Shown in pieces: positions 8,821 through 16,813 of a stretch of 64,000 nt of DNA. Source of the DNA: Methanosphaerula subterraneus (GTDB lineage: Archaea > Halobacteriota > Methanomicrobia > Methanomicrobiales > Methanospirillaceae); contig NZ_CP170508.1 in NCBI RefSeq assembly GCF_052055875.1, positions 806,001 through 870,000 of the forward strand. Direction: 5' to 3'. Position numbers and translations under genes: made by a program. The notes beneath the pieces were generated by a model. The model made no database searches, was not told where the DNA came from, and saw only the letters and a list, made by a program, of their open reading frames with translations. Numbering within the stretch: the stretch's first letter is position 1; each line of letters opens with the position of its first letter.

Positions 8821-9573
8821 ATGCCCAGGCTCCTAAAGTTCATCAACCACAGTATCGAGGATTTTGCCATGCAGGTCACCTACAATCCCATTGAGGGAAC
8901 AGGGCAGGTTGTGTATAATCTCTCTGTCTTCCGGACCTGCGACCTTGCTCCTGCAGTTGACATCGTCAGGGGGGCCTGCAGATCAGGGGTCTGTGTCAGC
9001 GACCTGGTCAAGTTTATCCATGAAGGGGAGAGTATCGACGGGTACACGATTCCGCAGGGGTCCACCGGGATCTGCACCGTCTGCTCGATCACCCTCGACG
9101 GACTGCTGCTCAAGAGGGGTGTTCCGCTGAACCCGATCGGTGGGGGGGTCATCGAGATCGTCGACAGGATTCCACGGCGGTTCACCCAGATCATCCGGTA
9201 TGAGGACACCACCATCGACCCGCTGCAGGTGCTGGCCTCACAGGATATCACCTCGATCTCCAGGGTGATCAGCACAGGAAACGGAACGATCCTTGCAAAC
9301 ATCAGGGAATGTCATATGGAGGCTGAACCGCTGGTGGCCGAACTGCTCGACGACCTCGCGGAGAGCAGGTTCACCGGGGTGCTCGAAGTGGGAATGCCCA
9401 ACTCTCCACTGCTCGGGGTGCAGATATCGCCGCAGTACATCGGGATGGTCGCGGTCGGCGGTACGAATCCTATCGCTGCGGTCAAGGAGTCCGGGTACCC
9501 TGTGATCACCCGGGCCATGAAAGGGCTGCTCGATGTCAGCGAGATGGAGGAGATCAGCACCTGTGGTTACTGA
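8821..9573 (+). CDS. Stand-alone NrpR effector domain (DUF128), NrpRII-like
   Basis: About 250 residues of one DUF128/NrpR regulatory domain: TYNPIEGTGQVVYNLS, GSTGICTVCSITLDG, LLKRGVPLNP, YEDTTIDPLQV, NGTILANIRE and VAVGGTNPIAA follow the family in order. In Methanococcus NrpR a winged helix precedes such domains and represses nitrogen-fixation genes unless 2-oxoglutarate is bound. Here no DNA-binding domain is present, as in the NrpRII partner described in Methanosarcina. It would need a partner with a winged helix elsewhere. ATG 8869 is an alternative start with a better GAGG upstream. It converges on the TrmB gene with a 7-base overlap. Confidence 0.8.
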   Translation: MPRLLKFINHSIEDFAMQVTYNPIEGTGQVVYNLSVFRTCDLAPAVDIVRGACRSGVCVSDLVKFIHEGESIDGYTIPQGSTGICTVCSITLDGLLLKRGVPLNPIGGGVIEIVDRIPRRFTQIIRYEDTTIDPLQVLASQDITSISRVISTGNGTILANIRECHMEAEPLVAELLDDLAESRFTGVLEVGMPNSPLLGVQISPQYIGMVAVGGTNPIAAVKESGYPVITRAMKGLLDVSEMEEISTCGY

Positions 9574-10349
9574 TCTCTATCGTCGTCCCGCTCGATGATA
9601 CTGTTCCAGAACTGCATGAAGAGCTTGACAAAACCTTCTGACTCAGAGTACAGGGCGGTCGGATTCCCCTTCAGGGCATTGGTGAACGCCAGCACTTTCT
9701 GCTGATCGATCAGAATAAGGCCGCCACTCGCATCCTTTTCAAACCGGTCATGCCCCATCGGCGGTTTTTTAATACGGACCACCAGTCCGGGAGGCACCTC
9801 TCCCTCCCACCGATCGGTCGCGATCTCGATCTTGACGTTTCGTTCGATTCCATCAGCCAGCATCGGGATGATCGAGTTTTTGATCATTTTCCAGCAGGAG
9901 AGTATCCTGATCTCCTCCTCTGCATGGGTCAGGGCATCGGCCAGCCTGCTCATGATATTTTCATTCCCATAGATCGTCCATATCAGATCCTGGGCGCCCC
10001 GGTTGACTTCGCTCCGCTCGGTATAGATCTCCTCCAGTGCACCTGTTACATACTCAGCCTGATCCTCGATCCGCTGCATCAACCGCTTGACCCCATCCTT
10101 TGGAGGAAACGCACGGAAGCGGCGTGGCGAGGTATGTGATATATTGACGATGTCACGCTGGACCAGACGGTCAAGAACCGGATACACCGATGCGCGGGGA
10201 ACCCCGGATATCTCATGCACCTCGGTCGCTGTCGCTTCGTTCACCCGCAACAGTCCGATGTAGACCAGGGCCTCATATTTGGTGAGACCAAGCGATTTGA
10301 GTGCTTCTGCCGGGCTCTGCACGCTATCTCCTGACTCAATCATTACCAT
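9567..10349 (-). CDS. TrmB-family transcriptional regulator
   Basis: About 260 residues. The N-terminus has the TrmB winged helix (LKSLGLTKYEALVYIGLL, then GVPRASVYPVLDRLVQRDIV), followed by a coiled segment and the TrmB effector domain with ILSCWKMIK. TrmB proteins sense sugars or redox/metabolic cues and control transport and surface genes in archaea. The start at ATG 10349 (or 10343) is preferred over the far upstream codon because the winged helix begins just after it. It is divergent from the surface protein at 10410, with a perfect inverted repeat between them, its likely operator. Confidence 0.85.
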   Translation of the reverse strand: MVMIESGDSVQSPAEALKSLGLTKYEALVYIGLLRVNEATATEVHEISGVPRASVYPVLDRLVQRDIVNISHTSPRRFRAFPPKDGVKRLMQRIEDQAEYVTGALEEIYTERSEVNRGAQDLIWTIYGNENIMSRLADALTHAEEEIRILSCWKMIKNSIIPMLADGIERNVKIEIATDRWEGEVPPGLVVRIKKPPMGHDRFEKDASGGLILIDQQKVLAFTNALKGNPTALYSESEGFVKLFMQFWNSIIERDDDRDQ

Positions 10350-10375
10350 ATCTATAAATAGTGCCAGGGTATAAA

Positions 10376-10397
10376 TGTTGTTATAATCATAACAACA
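10376..10397. promoter_or_regulatory. Perfect 9-bp inverted repeat, probable operator
   Basis: TGTTGTTAT, a 4-base spacer, then ATAACAACA: a 22-bp site with no mismatch. It lies between the divergent TrmB gene and the surface-protein gene, 12 bases before the latter's TTG start and just upstream of a TATA-like ATTTATAC on the minus strand. A dimeric regulator, most simply the TrmB protein itself, could control both genes from here. Confidence 0.6.
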
Positions 10398-10409
10398 CGG
10401 TGATACCAA

Positions 10410-11708
10410 TTGAAGTTTCGTCAGTTTTTCGTGATTCCAGTCCTTATCGTACTCATCGCCTGCGTGCTGGTCTCCCCAGCCATGGCCGGTACCAAGTATC
10501 TCTCCGGAGGCCCATCGCTCTCAGCCGCGGTCACCGGTACCAACGAACTGATCTCAGGCCAGACCGTGCCGTTACAGGTGACGATCGAAAACAGTGGTCT
10601 GATCGACAGCAAGTTCTCCCAGACCGGTCTGGTCGACCGGACCGACCTGCCGAACACCGCGAAGACGGTGACGGTCGGCCTCGGTGCAGATGACGCACCG
10701 GTCACGATCCAGTCCGACCCGCAGATGATCGGCGACATCCTCGGCGGTGCCTCCGGGCAGGCCAAGTTCAATGTGAAGATCGAGGCCGATGCCCCCTCAG
10801 GCACCTACACCCTGCCGGTCTCGGTGAAGTACACCTATCTCGAGTCTGCAGAGCAGGTCGGGACCGACTCGGTGAACTATAACTATGTGACCAAGAATCT
10901 GGTCATCCCCCTGACGGTCACGATCCGATCCGAAGTGGTTGTCGCTGTCCAGAACATCTCGGCAGAGCAGCTGAATGTCGGGACGGAAGGCTACCTGAAC
11001 CTGACGCTGCAGAACACCGGGAATGTAAACGCCAGGAATGCCGTCGTGAAGATCATCAGAAACGGTGCAAGCCCGATCACCCCGACCGACTCCTCAGTCT
11101 ACATCGGTGACTTTGGGAAGAACGCCGTCGTGAACTGCAAGTATCGGGTCGCCGTCTCCACGCAGGCCGCCGCCCAGACCTACCCGGTCGACGTGATCGT
11201 CGCCTACGAGGATCAGGACGGAATCAACCGGACCTCTCGTCTCCAGACGATCGGTGTCCCGATCGGCGGAAAGATCGACTTCAAGGTCAGCTCCGAGGCA
11301 CCCGTAATCACCCCGGGCCAGAAGAAGGTCCTCGATGTCCAGTACACCAACATCGGTGCGACCACCGTCTACAGCGCCCAGGCCCGCCTCTCGGCGGTCG
11401 ACCCGTTCACCTCCAACGATGATACGGCCTACCTCGGCGACCTGAAACCGGGCGAATCAGCCATCGCTCACTTCGAGGTCTCGGCCACCAAGGAAGCCAC
11501 CATCAAGCAGTACGGCCTCGATTCCGAGATCCGGTACCGCGATGCACTCGACAACTCCCAGATATCCGACACCATGAAGGTGCCCGTGAATGTCGTGGAA
11601 CAGACAGGGGTCAACGCGATCCTCGGCAACCCGATCATCCTCGCTGTGATAGCGGCCATCATCATCGGTGCCGGTTACTACCTCTACACCAGGAAGAAAC
11701 AGAACTAA
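10410..11708 (+). CDS. Secreted, membrane-anchored S-layer-type (COG1361) protein
   Basis: 432 residues. Signal peptide at 1-27 (VIPVLIVLIACVLVSPAMA), three or four repeated Ig/CARDB-like beta modules with the pattern ...LTLQNTGNVNARNA and VQYTNIGATTVYSA, and a C-terminal membrane anchor (NPIILAVIAAIIIGAGYYL) with basic tail RKKQN. So most of it faces outside. The start codon is TTG at 10410, with GGTGAT 6 bases upstream. Its expression is likely set by the adjacent TrmB regulator. T-runs after the stop (CAATTTTTAG, CTATTTTTTCC) look like a terminator. Role inferred as surface structure or adhesion. Confidence 0.75.
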   Translation: MKFRQFFVIPVLIVLIACVLVSPAMAGTKYLSGGPSLSAAVTGTNELISGQTVPLQVTIENSGLIDSKFSQTGLVDRTDLPNTAKTVTVGLGADDAPVTIQSDPQMIGDILGGASGQAKFNVKIEADAPSGTYTLPVSVKYTYLESAEQVGTDSVNYNYVTKNLVIPLTVTIRSEVVVAVQNISAEQLNVGTEGYLNLTLQNTGNVNARNAVVKIIRNGASPITPTDSSVYIGDFGKNAVVNCKYRVAVSTQAAAQTYPVDVIVAYEDQDGINRTSRLQTIGVPIGGKIDFKVSSEAPVITPGQKKVLDVQYTNIGATTVYSAQARLSAVDPFTSNDDTAYLGDLKPGESAIAHFEVSATKEATIKQYGLDSEIRYRDALDNSQISDTMKVPVNVVEQTGVNAILGNPIILAVIAAIIIGAGYYLYTRKKQN

Positions 11709-11789
11709 CCCAATTTTTAGCCCTATTTTTTCCGGTCTGCGTATCTGTTCAGGTAAACCTTTATCATCCTCAAGGGGATTGAGAGGTCC

Positions 11790-12356
11790 ATGGATGCACT
11801 GGATGCGCTGATGACACGCCGAAGTGTCAGAAAATTTCAGAACAGACAGATCCCCGATGAAATTCTTGACAGAATTATCACAGCCGGAATTTTTGCACCG
11901 TCTGCGCTCGGACTTCAACCATGGGGATTTGTTGTAGTTCAGAACCAGGACGTTCTGAACCGGGTCTCCGAGTACTGCAAACCACTTATGATCAAAGGGA
12001 TGGAGCATGCAAAAGGCGGGATATCAGAACTCTTCTATTCTCTGATGATAGGTGAAGGGTATTCAATCTATTACCATGCTCCGACCGTCATCATGGTCTG
12101 CGGTAAGAACAAAAACAGGTTCAAAGAGGTCGACTGTGCAGTCTGTGCAGAGAACATGATGCTCGCCGCCCATGCCCTTGGTATCGGCAGCTGCTGGGTC
12201 GGGTCGACGGAGGTTGCCTTTGACAATCAGGAGATCATGGCAGAGTTCGATATTCCAGAGGGCTATGGACCTGTGGTCACCATCGCCTTCGGGTACCCGG
12301 CAGAAGTACCGGAGATCCCGGAAAAGAAGGTCCCCCTGGTGAAATGGATCAGGTAA
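11790..12356 (+). CDS. Nitroreductase-family FMN protein
   Basis: 188 residues, flavin-dependent nitroreductase fold. MTRRSVRKFQNRQIPDE with the FMN-phosphate arginines and APSALGLQPWGFVVVQ are the N-terminal signatures; GIGSCWVG and PVVTIAFGYPAE mark the C-terminal half. GAGAGGT lies 6 bases before the ATG. Two cysteines in DCAVCAENM are unusual and could be a metal or redox site. Substrate unknown. It stands alone, convergent with the RNase R-like gene. Confidence 0.87.
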   Translation: MDALDALMTRRSVRKFQNRQIPDEILDRIITAGIFAPSALGLQPWGFVVVQNQDVLNRVSEYCKPLMIKGMEHAKGGISELFYSLMIGEGYSIYYHAPTVIMVCGKNKNRFKEVDCAVCAENMMLAAHALGIGSCWVGSTEVAFDNQEIMAEFDIPEGYGPVVTIAFGYPAEVPEIPEKKVPLVKWIR

Positions 12357-12415
12357 GCCTCTCCCTGCCATCTCTAGCAGGTTCCCATCCTGCATGGCCG
12401 ATACTCGCCCCATGA

Positions 12416-13951
12416 TCAGGTGGCGTGCCGGCGCGGAGCTGCCCGGCGATCGGAGAATGTCCGCGATCCCGGCCGGCTTGCTTCTCTGCCGATGCATGCA
12501 AAGTCGATGAAACCGCTGTACGGGTCGGTCCTCACCAGCCTGACCGTGACCTTCTGCCCGACCATCAGGTTGCCTTCACCGCTGATGACCCTTCCCTCGG
12601 CCGGAGGTGAGACGAGCCTGACATAGGTACCCTTCTCAGAGGCACCGGTGACCAGCGCCTCAAACCGCTCACCGATCCTGTTCTGAAGGAGAACTGCGGC
12701 CACGGCCTTTCGCATGAACCGTTCGACCTTCTTGGATGCTTTCTCGCGATCGGTCAGCCAGGAGGAGAGGGCGATCAGTTCTTCCACTGTGTAGGGACTG
12801 GGCTCTCTGTCGAGGACCGACTTGATGAGCCGCTGGTTAATGATGTCGACATACCGCCTGTTCGGGGCTGTAGCATGCGTATAATCGGTGACGGCCAGGG
12901 AGAAGTGACCGAATGGTTCGCTGCCCGGTGCAAGCATCATATATTCCCCGGCCCCAAGAAGTTTCACGATCGTCAGGGAGAGGTCAGGGAAACGTTCTGG
13001 ATCTGCTTTTTTCTGCCGGATCAGGAACTTCGAGAGCGCCTTTGCATCAGGCTTTCGGGGCAGGGATTGATGATATCGCGCAGCCGTCATCACGATCCCA
13101 TCCCAGTTCTTGGGTATCCGCACGACCCGCTGGATCATGGGTATGCTGGCTCTCCCCAGGTAATCCACCATAGTCCCGTTGGCGGCGACCATGAACTCTT
13201 CGATCAGGCACCGGGCCAGGTTCTGTCTCTGGACCACCAGATCCCTGACCACCCCCTCCTTCACCACCGGCTGGGCTTCGATGGTGTTCAGCACCAGCGC
13301 CCCCTGCTCCCTCCGGTATCCCTGCAGCCGCCGGGCCGCCTCCTGTTGCAGGCGGAGCTGCTCTTCCAGGCCAGGGAGATCCCTGACCGTTGAGGGAACG
13401 CCACGAACTCCCTCCAGCCAGTCACCGAGCTCTTCGTAGACGAGTTTCGCCCTGTTGGTCACCAGGGCTCGGTACACCTCGCCGTGACGGGTGCTGCCGT
13501 CCTGAAGGACCGTGTACTCGATCACGATCGCCATCCGATCCTGGCCTGGCAGAAGGGATGATATGCCCTTTGAGAGCCTATCAGGGAGCATCGGGAAGGT
13601 CTCTATTCCGGTGTAGACCGAGGTTCCGTTATGGGCGGCGTGAAGGTCGGTCTGCGACCGTCTCCGGACATATCGATCAACGTCAGCGATCGCGACCCGG
13701 ACCAGGATCCCGTTATCAGGCCTGCGTTCAGAGTATTCTATCTGGTCGAGGTCCAGCGAATCGATGTTGTCGATGGACGACCAGAGAAGTGACCGCAGAT
13801 CCCTGACCTCCATCTGACTCTTCTGGAGTGGCCCTGCATCCATGCCGTTGACCTCCCTGACAACAGAATGCGGAAAACCCGGGGAGAAACCATACTTCCC
13901 CATCGCATTCCAGGCGATACTCTTCAGGTCGACATCGTGGTGATCGTTCAT
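12416..13951 (-). CDS. RNB-domain exoribonuclease (RNase R/II-like)
   Basis: 511 residues. The RNB catalytic domain spans about residues 45-390: entry LDLDQIEYSE, the metal-binding VRVAIADVDRYVRRRSQTD, and the end motif FSLAVTDYTHATAPNRRYVD. A beta-barrel RNA-binding segment (about residues 430-490, RFEALVTGASEKGTYVRLVS) follows. It degrades RNA 3' to 5' with metal ions. The bacterial N-terminal cold-shock domains are missing, as in archaeal and short RNB proteins. The last 20 residues are basic. Transcribed alone. Confidence 0.87.
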   Translation of the reverse strand: MNDHHDVDLKSIAWNAMGKYGFSPGFPHSVVREVNGMDAGPLQKSQMEVRDLRSLLWSSIDNIDSLDLDQIEYSERRPDNGILVRVAIADVDRYVRRRSQTDLHAAHNGTSVYTGIETFPMLPDRLSKGISSLLPGQDRMAIVIEYTVLQDGSTRHGEVYRALVTNRAKLVYEELGDWLEGVRGVPSTVRDLPGLEEQLRLQQEAARRLQGYRREQGALVLNTIEAQPVVKEGVVRDLVVQRQNLARCLIEEFMVAANGTMVDYLGRASIPMIQRVVRIPKNWDGIVMTAARYHQSLPRKPDAKALSKFLIRQKKADPERFPDLSLTIVKLLGAGEYMMLAPGSEPFGHFSLAVTDYTHATAPNRRYVDIINQRLIKSVLDREPSPYTVEELIALSSWLTDREKASKKVERFMRKAVAAVLLQNRIGERFEALVTGASEKGTYVRLVSPPAEGRVISGEGNLMVGQKVTVRLVRTDPYSGFIDFACIGREASRPGSRTFSDRRAAPRRHAT

Positions 13952-14176
13952 GATACACGATGACTGTATTCATCAAACCATATCTATGCACCTCCTCAAC
14001 GACGTCAGAGGCGACAAACACTGGCACCCTCCGGCCTCTGTCCTGGACGTGGACCAGAGCGATCACCCACAGGATTAAGAATTCGTGATGCACCGGTCAT
14101 CCTCTGCATTCTTGACCAACCTGAGCACGGGACCGTTCGAAAAAAGAGAGGGGCCGGTCCTGGCGTTTCGACCATT

Positions 14177-14860
14177 CTACCGGTGAGGCGGGCCGGCATT
14201 CCGGGTCCTGAGCCGCTCCATCAGGTCGAGCGCCTTCTGTTTTGCCGCCTGCTCCTTCTCGTCCTTCGGGACGGCCCAGGGCTGTGTCACCTTCCAGGTG
14301 AGGCTGCCTCCGATCGGTTCCCCGGGGTACGCGCCGGGGTCGTGGAGGATCTGTCCCCGGAACTCAGTCGGCTGCTCCTGGAAGCAGGCCCTGATCGCCT
14401 CGCGAAGTGTCGCGGCGTCCTGGAACTGGCAGTCGACGAGCGTGACCTGGTCGAGGAACCGGTCGACGACCGGGCGGGGGATGTTGTACAGGACCGGGAA
14501 CGGGGCATCGGACCCGATGATCCGGGACTGCTCGTCGATGCCGTTTGCGAAGAGCGCCTTGAGTGCAGCCCCGGTGGCGTGCCCCTCCGACTCAGGACCG
14601 CCGAGCACCAGGAACCGGATGTTCGGGTTGCCGACGATGTTCCAGATCAACTTCTCAAACCCGATGTTCGGGGTCTGGACCGTGCCCGAGAGAGCGGCCC
14701 CGGTCTCGACGCCGATCCTGACCAGGTGCTCGATCTCGGGCGGGATCTTATCCTCGTCGGCATTCAGCACGATCACGACCGCCACCGGTGAGAAGTCGTT
14801 GCCCCGCAGGTACCTCCCCTCCTCGGGCGGGTACTCCGGGTGCGGCCGAACCTTCAACAC
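14177..14860 (-). CDS. MtrA-like corrinoid-binding protein in an arsenic operon
   Basis: 227 residues homologous to the cytoplasmic domain of tetrahydromethanopterin S-methyltransferase subunit A. NIGFEKLIWNIVGNPNIRFL, then GHATGAALKALFANGI, with the histidine that binds cobalt in MtrA retained. The C-terminal membrane anchor of true MtrA is absent and a basic soluble tail replaces it. No other mtr genes are near. The GTG start lies 5 bases after the arsC stop, so it is the third gene of acr3-arsC-mtrA-like. A soluble methyl or corrinoid carrier acting on arsenic is an attractive inference, not shown. Confidence 0.8.
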   Translation of the reverse strand: MLKVRPHPEYPPEEGRYLRGNDFSPVAVVIVLNADEDKIPPEIEHLVRIGVETGAALSGTVQTPNIGFEKLIWNIVGNPNIRFLVLGGPESEGHATGAALKALFANGIDEQSRIIGSDAPFPVLYNIPRPVVDRFLDQVTLVDCQFQDAATLREAIRACFQEQPTEFRGQILHDPGAYPGEPIGGSLTWKVTQPWAVPKDEKEQAAKQKALDLMERLRTRNAGPPHR

Positions 14861-14865
14861 TGCCG

Positions 14866-15285
14866 CTACACCCCGCCGAAGGTCGCATCGATCCAGGCGA
14901 CGATCTCGTTACGGACCGACCGGAACGCGGCGACCTGCTCCTCAGGGGCCCCGGTCACTGCAGCTGGGTCGGGAAAGCCGGCATGGACCGTCTCCTTTGC
15001 CCAGGGGAACATCGGGCAGATCCCCTGGGCCGCATCGCAGACCGTCACCACGACGTCCATCTCCTGGCCGATGAACCGGCCGAGGTCCTTGGACTGGTGG
15101 CCGGAAATGTCAATTCCAACCTCACCCATCACCTGAACGGCGAGCGGGTGGACCGCGGTGGCGGTCGTGCCGGCACTGAACGCCTCATACCGGTCGCCGT
15201 ACTTCGCTCGCAGGTAGCCCTCGGCCATCTGGGAGCGGGCTGCATTGTGGGAACAGATGAAGAGCACGCGTCGTTTCATAACCAT
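14866..15285 (-). CDS. arsC: Arsenate reductase (thioredoxin-coupled, LMW phosphatase fold)
   Basis: 139 residues. The phosphatase loop FICSHNAARSQMAEGYL carries the nucleophilic cysteine, and VTVCDAAQGICPMFP carries the two further cysteines of the thioredoxin-coupled ArsC relay; GFPDPA holds the general-acid aspartate. It reduces arsenate to arsenite, which the upstream Acr3 exports. Starts MVMKRR at 15285, or the third codon. It sits between acr3 (59 bases upstream) and the mtrA-like gene. Confidence 0.92.
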   Translation of the reverse strand: MVMKRRVLFICSHNAARSQMAEGYLRAKYGDRYEAFSAGTTATAVHPLAVQVMGEVGIDISGHQSKDLGRFIGQEMDVVVTVCDAAQGICPMFPWAKETVHAGFPDPAAVTGAPEEQVAAFRSVRNEIVAWIDATFGGV

Positions 15286-15344
15286 AACGATGCTCCGTTG
15301 ATCCCGGGCTCTGAGATACCTTTCGATCGGGACAGAGGGGTCAA

Positions 15345-16430
15345 TCAGGGGACACTCCTTTCGATCGAACAGGTCCCGTTCCCCTCGTCATGATACCACC
15401 GCTTTCGGATGTACAGCGCCACGTTGACCAGGCCGATCAGCACCGGCACCTCGACGAGCGGGCCGATAACGGTCGCGAATGCGACAGCCGAGCCGATCCC
15501 GAAGACCGCGACGGCCACAGCGATGGCCAGCTCGAAGTTGTTCGACGCAGCCGTGAACGAGAGGGTGGCCGACCGGGCGTAGTCGACGCCGAGCCGGTGG
15601 GCCATCCAGAACGAGACGAAGAACATGATCAGGAAGTAGCAGAGGAGCGGGATGGCGACCCTGACCACGTCGAACGGCACCTGTACGATATACTCGCCCT
15701 TCAGCGAGAACATCACGATGATCGTGAAGAGCAGCGCCACGAGCGTCAGCGGCGAGATCCGCGGGATGAACCTGGTCTCGTACCACTCGCGGGACTTCAC
15801 CCTGAGGAGGGCGAACCGGGTCACGGCGCCGGCGATGAACGGTATCCCGAGGTAGATGAAGACCGAGGTTGCGATCTCGCCGATCGTGATGGCGACGGCC
15901 GTGCCGGCACCGACGCCGAGCAGGGGTGGCAGGACCGTGATGAAGACGTAGGCATAGACCGAGTACAGGAAGACCTGGAAGACTGAGTTCAGCCCGACCA
16001 CCGCAGCGCAGTAGTCGCAGGAGCCGCCGGCCAGGTCGTTCCAGACGATCACCATCGCGATGCACCGGGCGAGGCCGACCAGGATCAGGCCGTACATCAG
16101 TTCAGGCCGGTCGGAGAGGAAGAGGACCGCGAGGGCGAACATCAGCACCGGTCCGACGATCCAGTTCTGGACGAGCGAGAGGCCGAGCACCTTTCTGTCC
16201 CGGAAGACCGTGCCGAGCTCCTCGTACCGGACCTTCGCCAGTGGCGGGTACATCATCACGATCAACCCGATCGCGATCGGGATCGAGGTGGTGCCGACCG
16301 AGAAGCCGGTGATCACCTTCGGTACAGAGGGGACGAAGTACCCGAGTCCGATCCCGATCGCCATGGCGAGAAAGATCCAGAGGGTCAGGTACCGGTCCAG
16401 GAATGAGAGATGTTTCGTAGTATCAGACAT
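15345..16430 (-). CDS. acr3: Arsenite efflux transporter Acr3
   Basis: 361 residues with ten hydrophobic segments, bile/arsenite/riboflavin transporter superfamily. Family marks include MMYPPLAKVRYEELG, LVGLARCIAMVIVWNDLAGG with the essential cysteine, and FTAASNNFELAIAVAVAVFG. It exports arsenite through the cytoplasmic membrane. First clear gene of the acr3-arsC-mtrA-like operon; its ATG overlaps the stop of a small zinc-ribbon frame just upstream. Confidence 0.93.
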   Translation of the reverse strand: MSDTTKHLSFLDRYLTLWIFLAMAIGIGLGYFVPSVPKVITGFSVGTTSIPIAIGLIVMMYPPLAKVRYEELGTVFRDRKVLGLSLVQNWIVGPVLMFALAVLFLSDRPELMYGLILVGLARCIAMVIVWNDLAGGSCDYCAAVVGLNSVFQVFLYSVYAYVFITVLPPLLGVGAGTAVAITIGEIATSVFIYLGIPFIAGAVTRFALLRVKSREWYETRFIPRISPLTLVALLFTIIVMFSLKGEYIVQVPFDVVRVAIPLLCYFLIMFFVSFWMAHRLGVDYARSATLSFTAASNNFELAIAVAVAVFGIGSAVAFATVIGPLVEVPVLIGLVNVALYIRKRWYHDEGNGTCSIERSVP

Positions 16431-16662
16431 GGTATGCTCCGAGTGATTTCTGGTCTCGTGTTAGAGCCGGGTGCCCCGTCCTCTCGTCGTAGATCCGGTC
16501 GATATCGGCACCGAAGGCAGCCAGCTCGTCATCCACGGCGTCGGCCGGCAGGGATGCCTCCTCTCTCCGGCGGCACGCGTCACAGAGGTAGACGATGCCA
16601 TGGCGGGGGTGGACGCCCCTGATGAAGGAGGTCCCTGGGGCCCCGCAGAGAGTGCAGTGGAT
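16423..16662 (-). CDS. Small double-CxxC zinc-ribbon protein, start codon unclear
   Basis: About 79 codons reading from NIHCTLCGAPGTS through IVYLCDACRRREE to a TGA that overlaps the acr3 start. Two CxxC pairs 25 residues apart are a clear zinc-ribbon arrangement. The frame is open back to a TGA near 16710, but I find no ATG, GTG or TTG at a sensible place; AGGAG precedes the codons TCG AAC ATC. It either uses a non-standard start, has a lost start, or carries an indel. Its overlap with acr3 suggests it belonged to the arsenic operon. Confidence 0.42.
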   Translation of the reverse strand: MHCTLCGAPGTSFIRGVHPRHGIVYLCDACRRREEASLPADAVDDELAAFGADIDRIYDERTGHPALTRDQKSLGAYHV

Positions 16663-16813
16663 GTTCGATCGCTCCTGTCGCTGATTCCGTGTTACCAGTC
16701 TATTGTTTCAAGTATTTTTAAAACAGTTGGTGCATACAGAGGTTGGGACGGCCGTGGTTCTCTGAAGAGGAGGAGTGTCTCAATCTGAGGTTCTGAAAAA
16801 CATGCCAGTCCCC

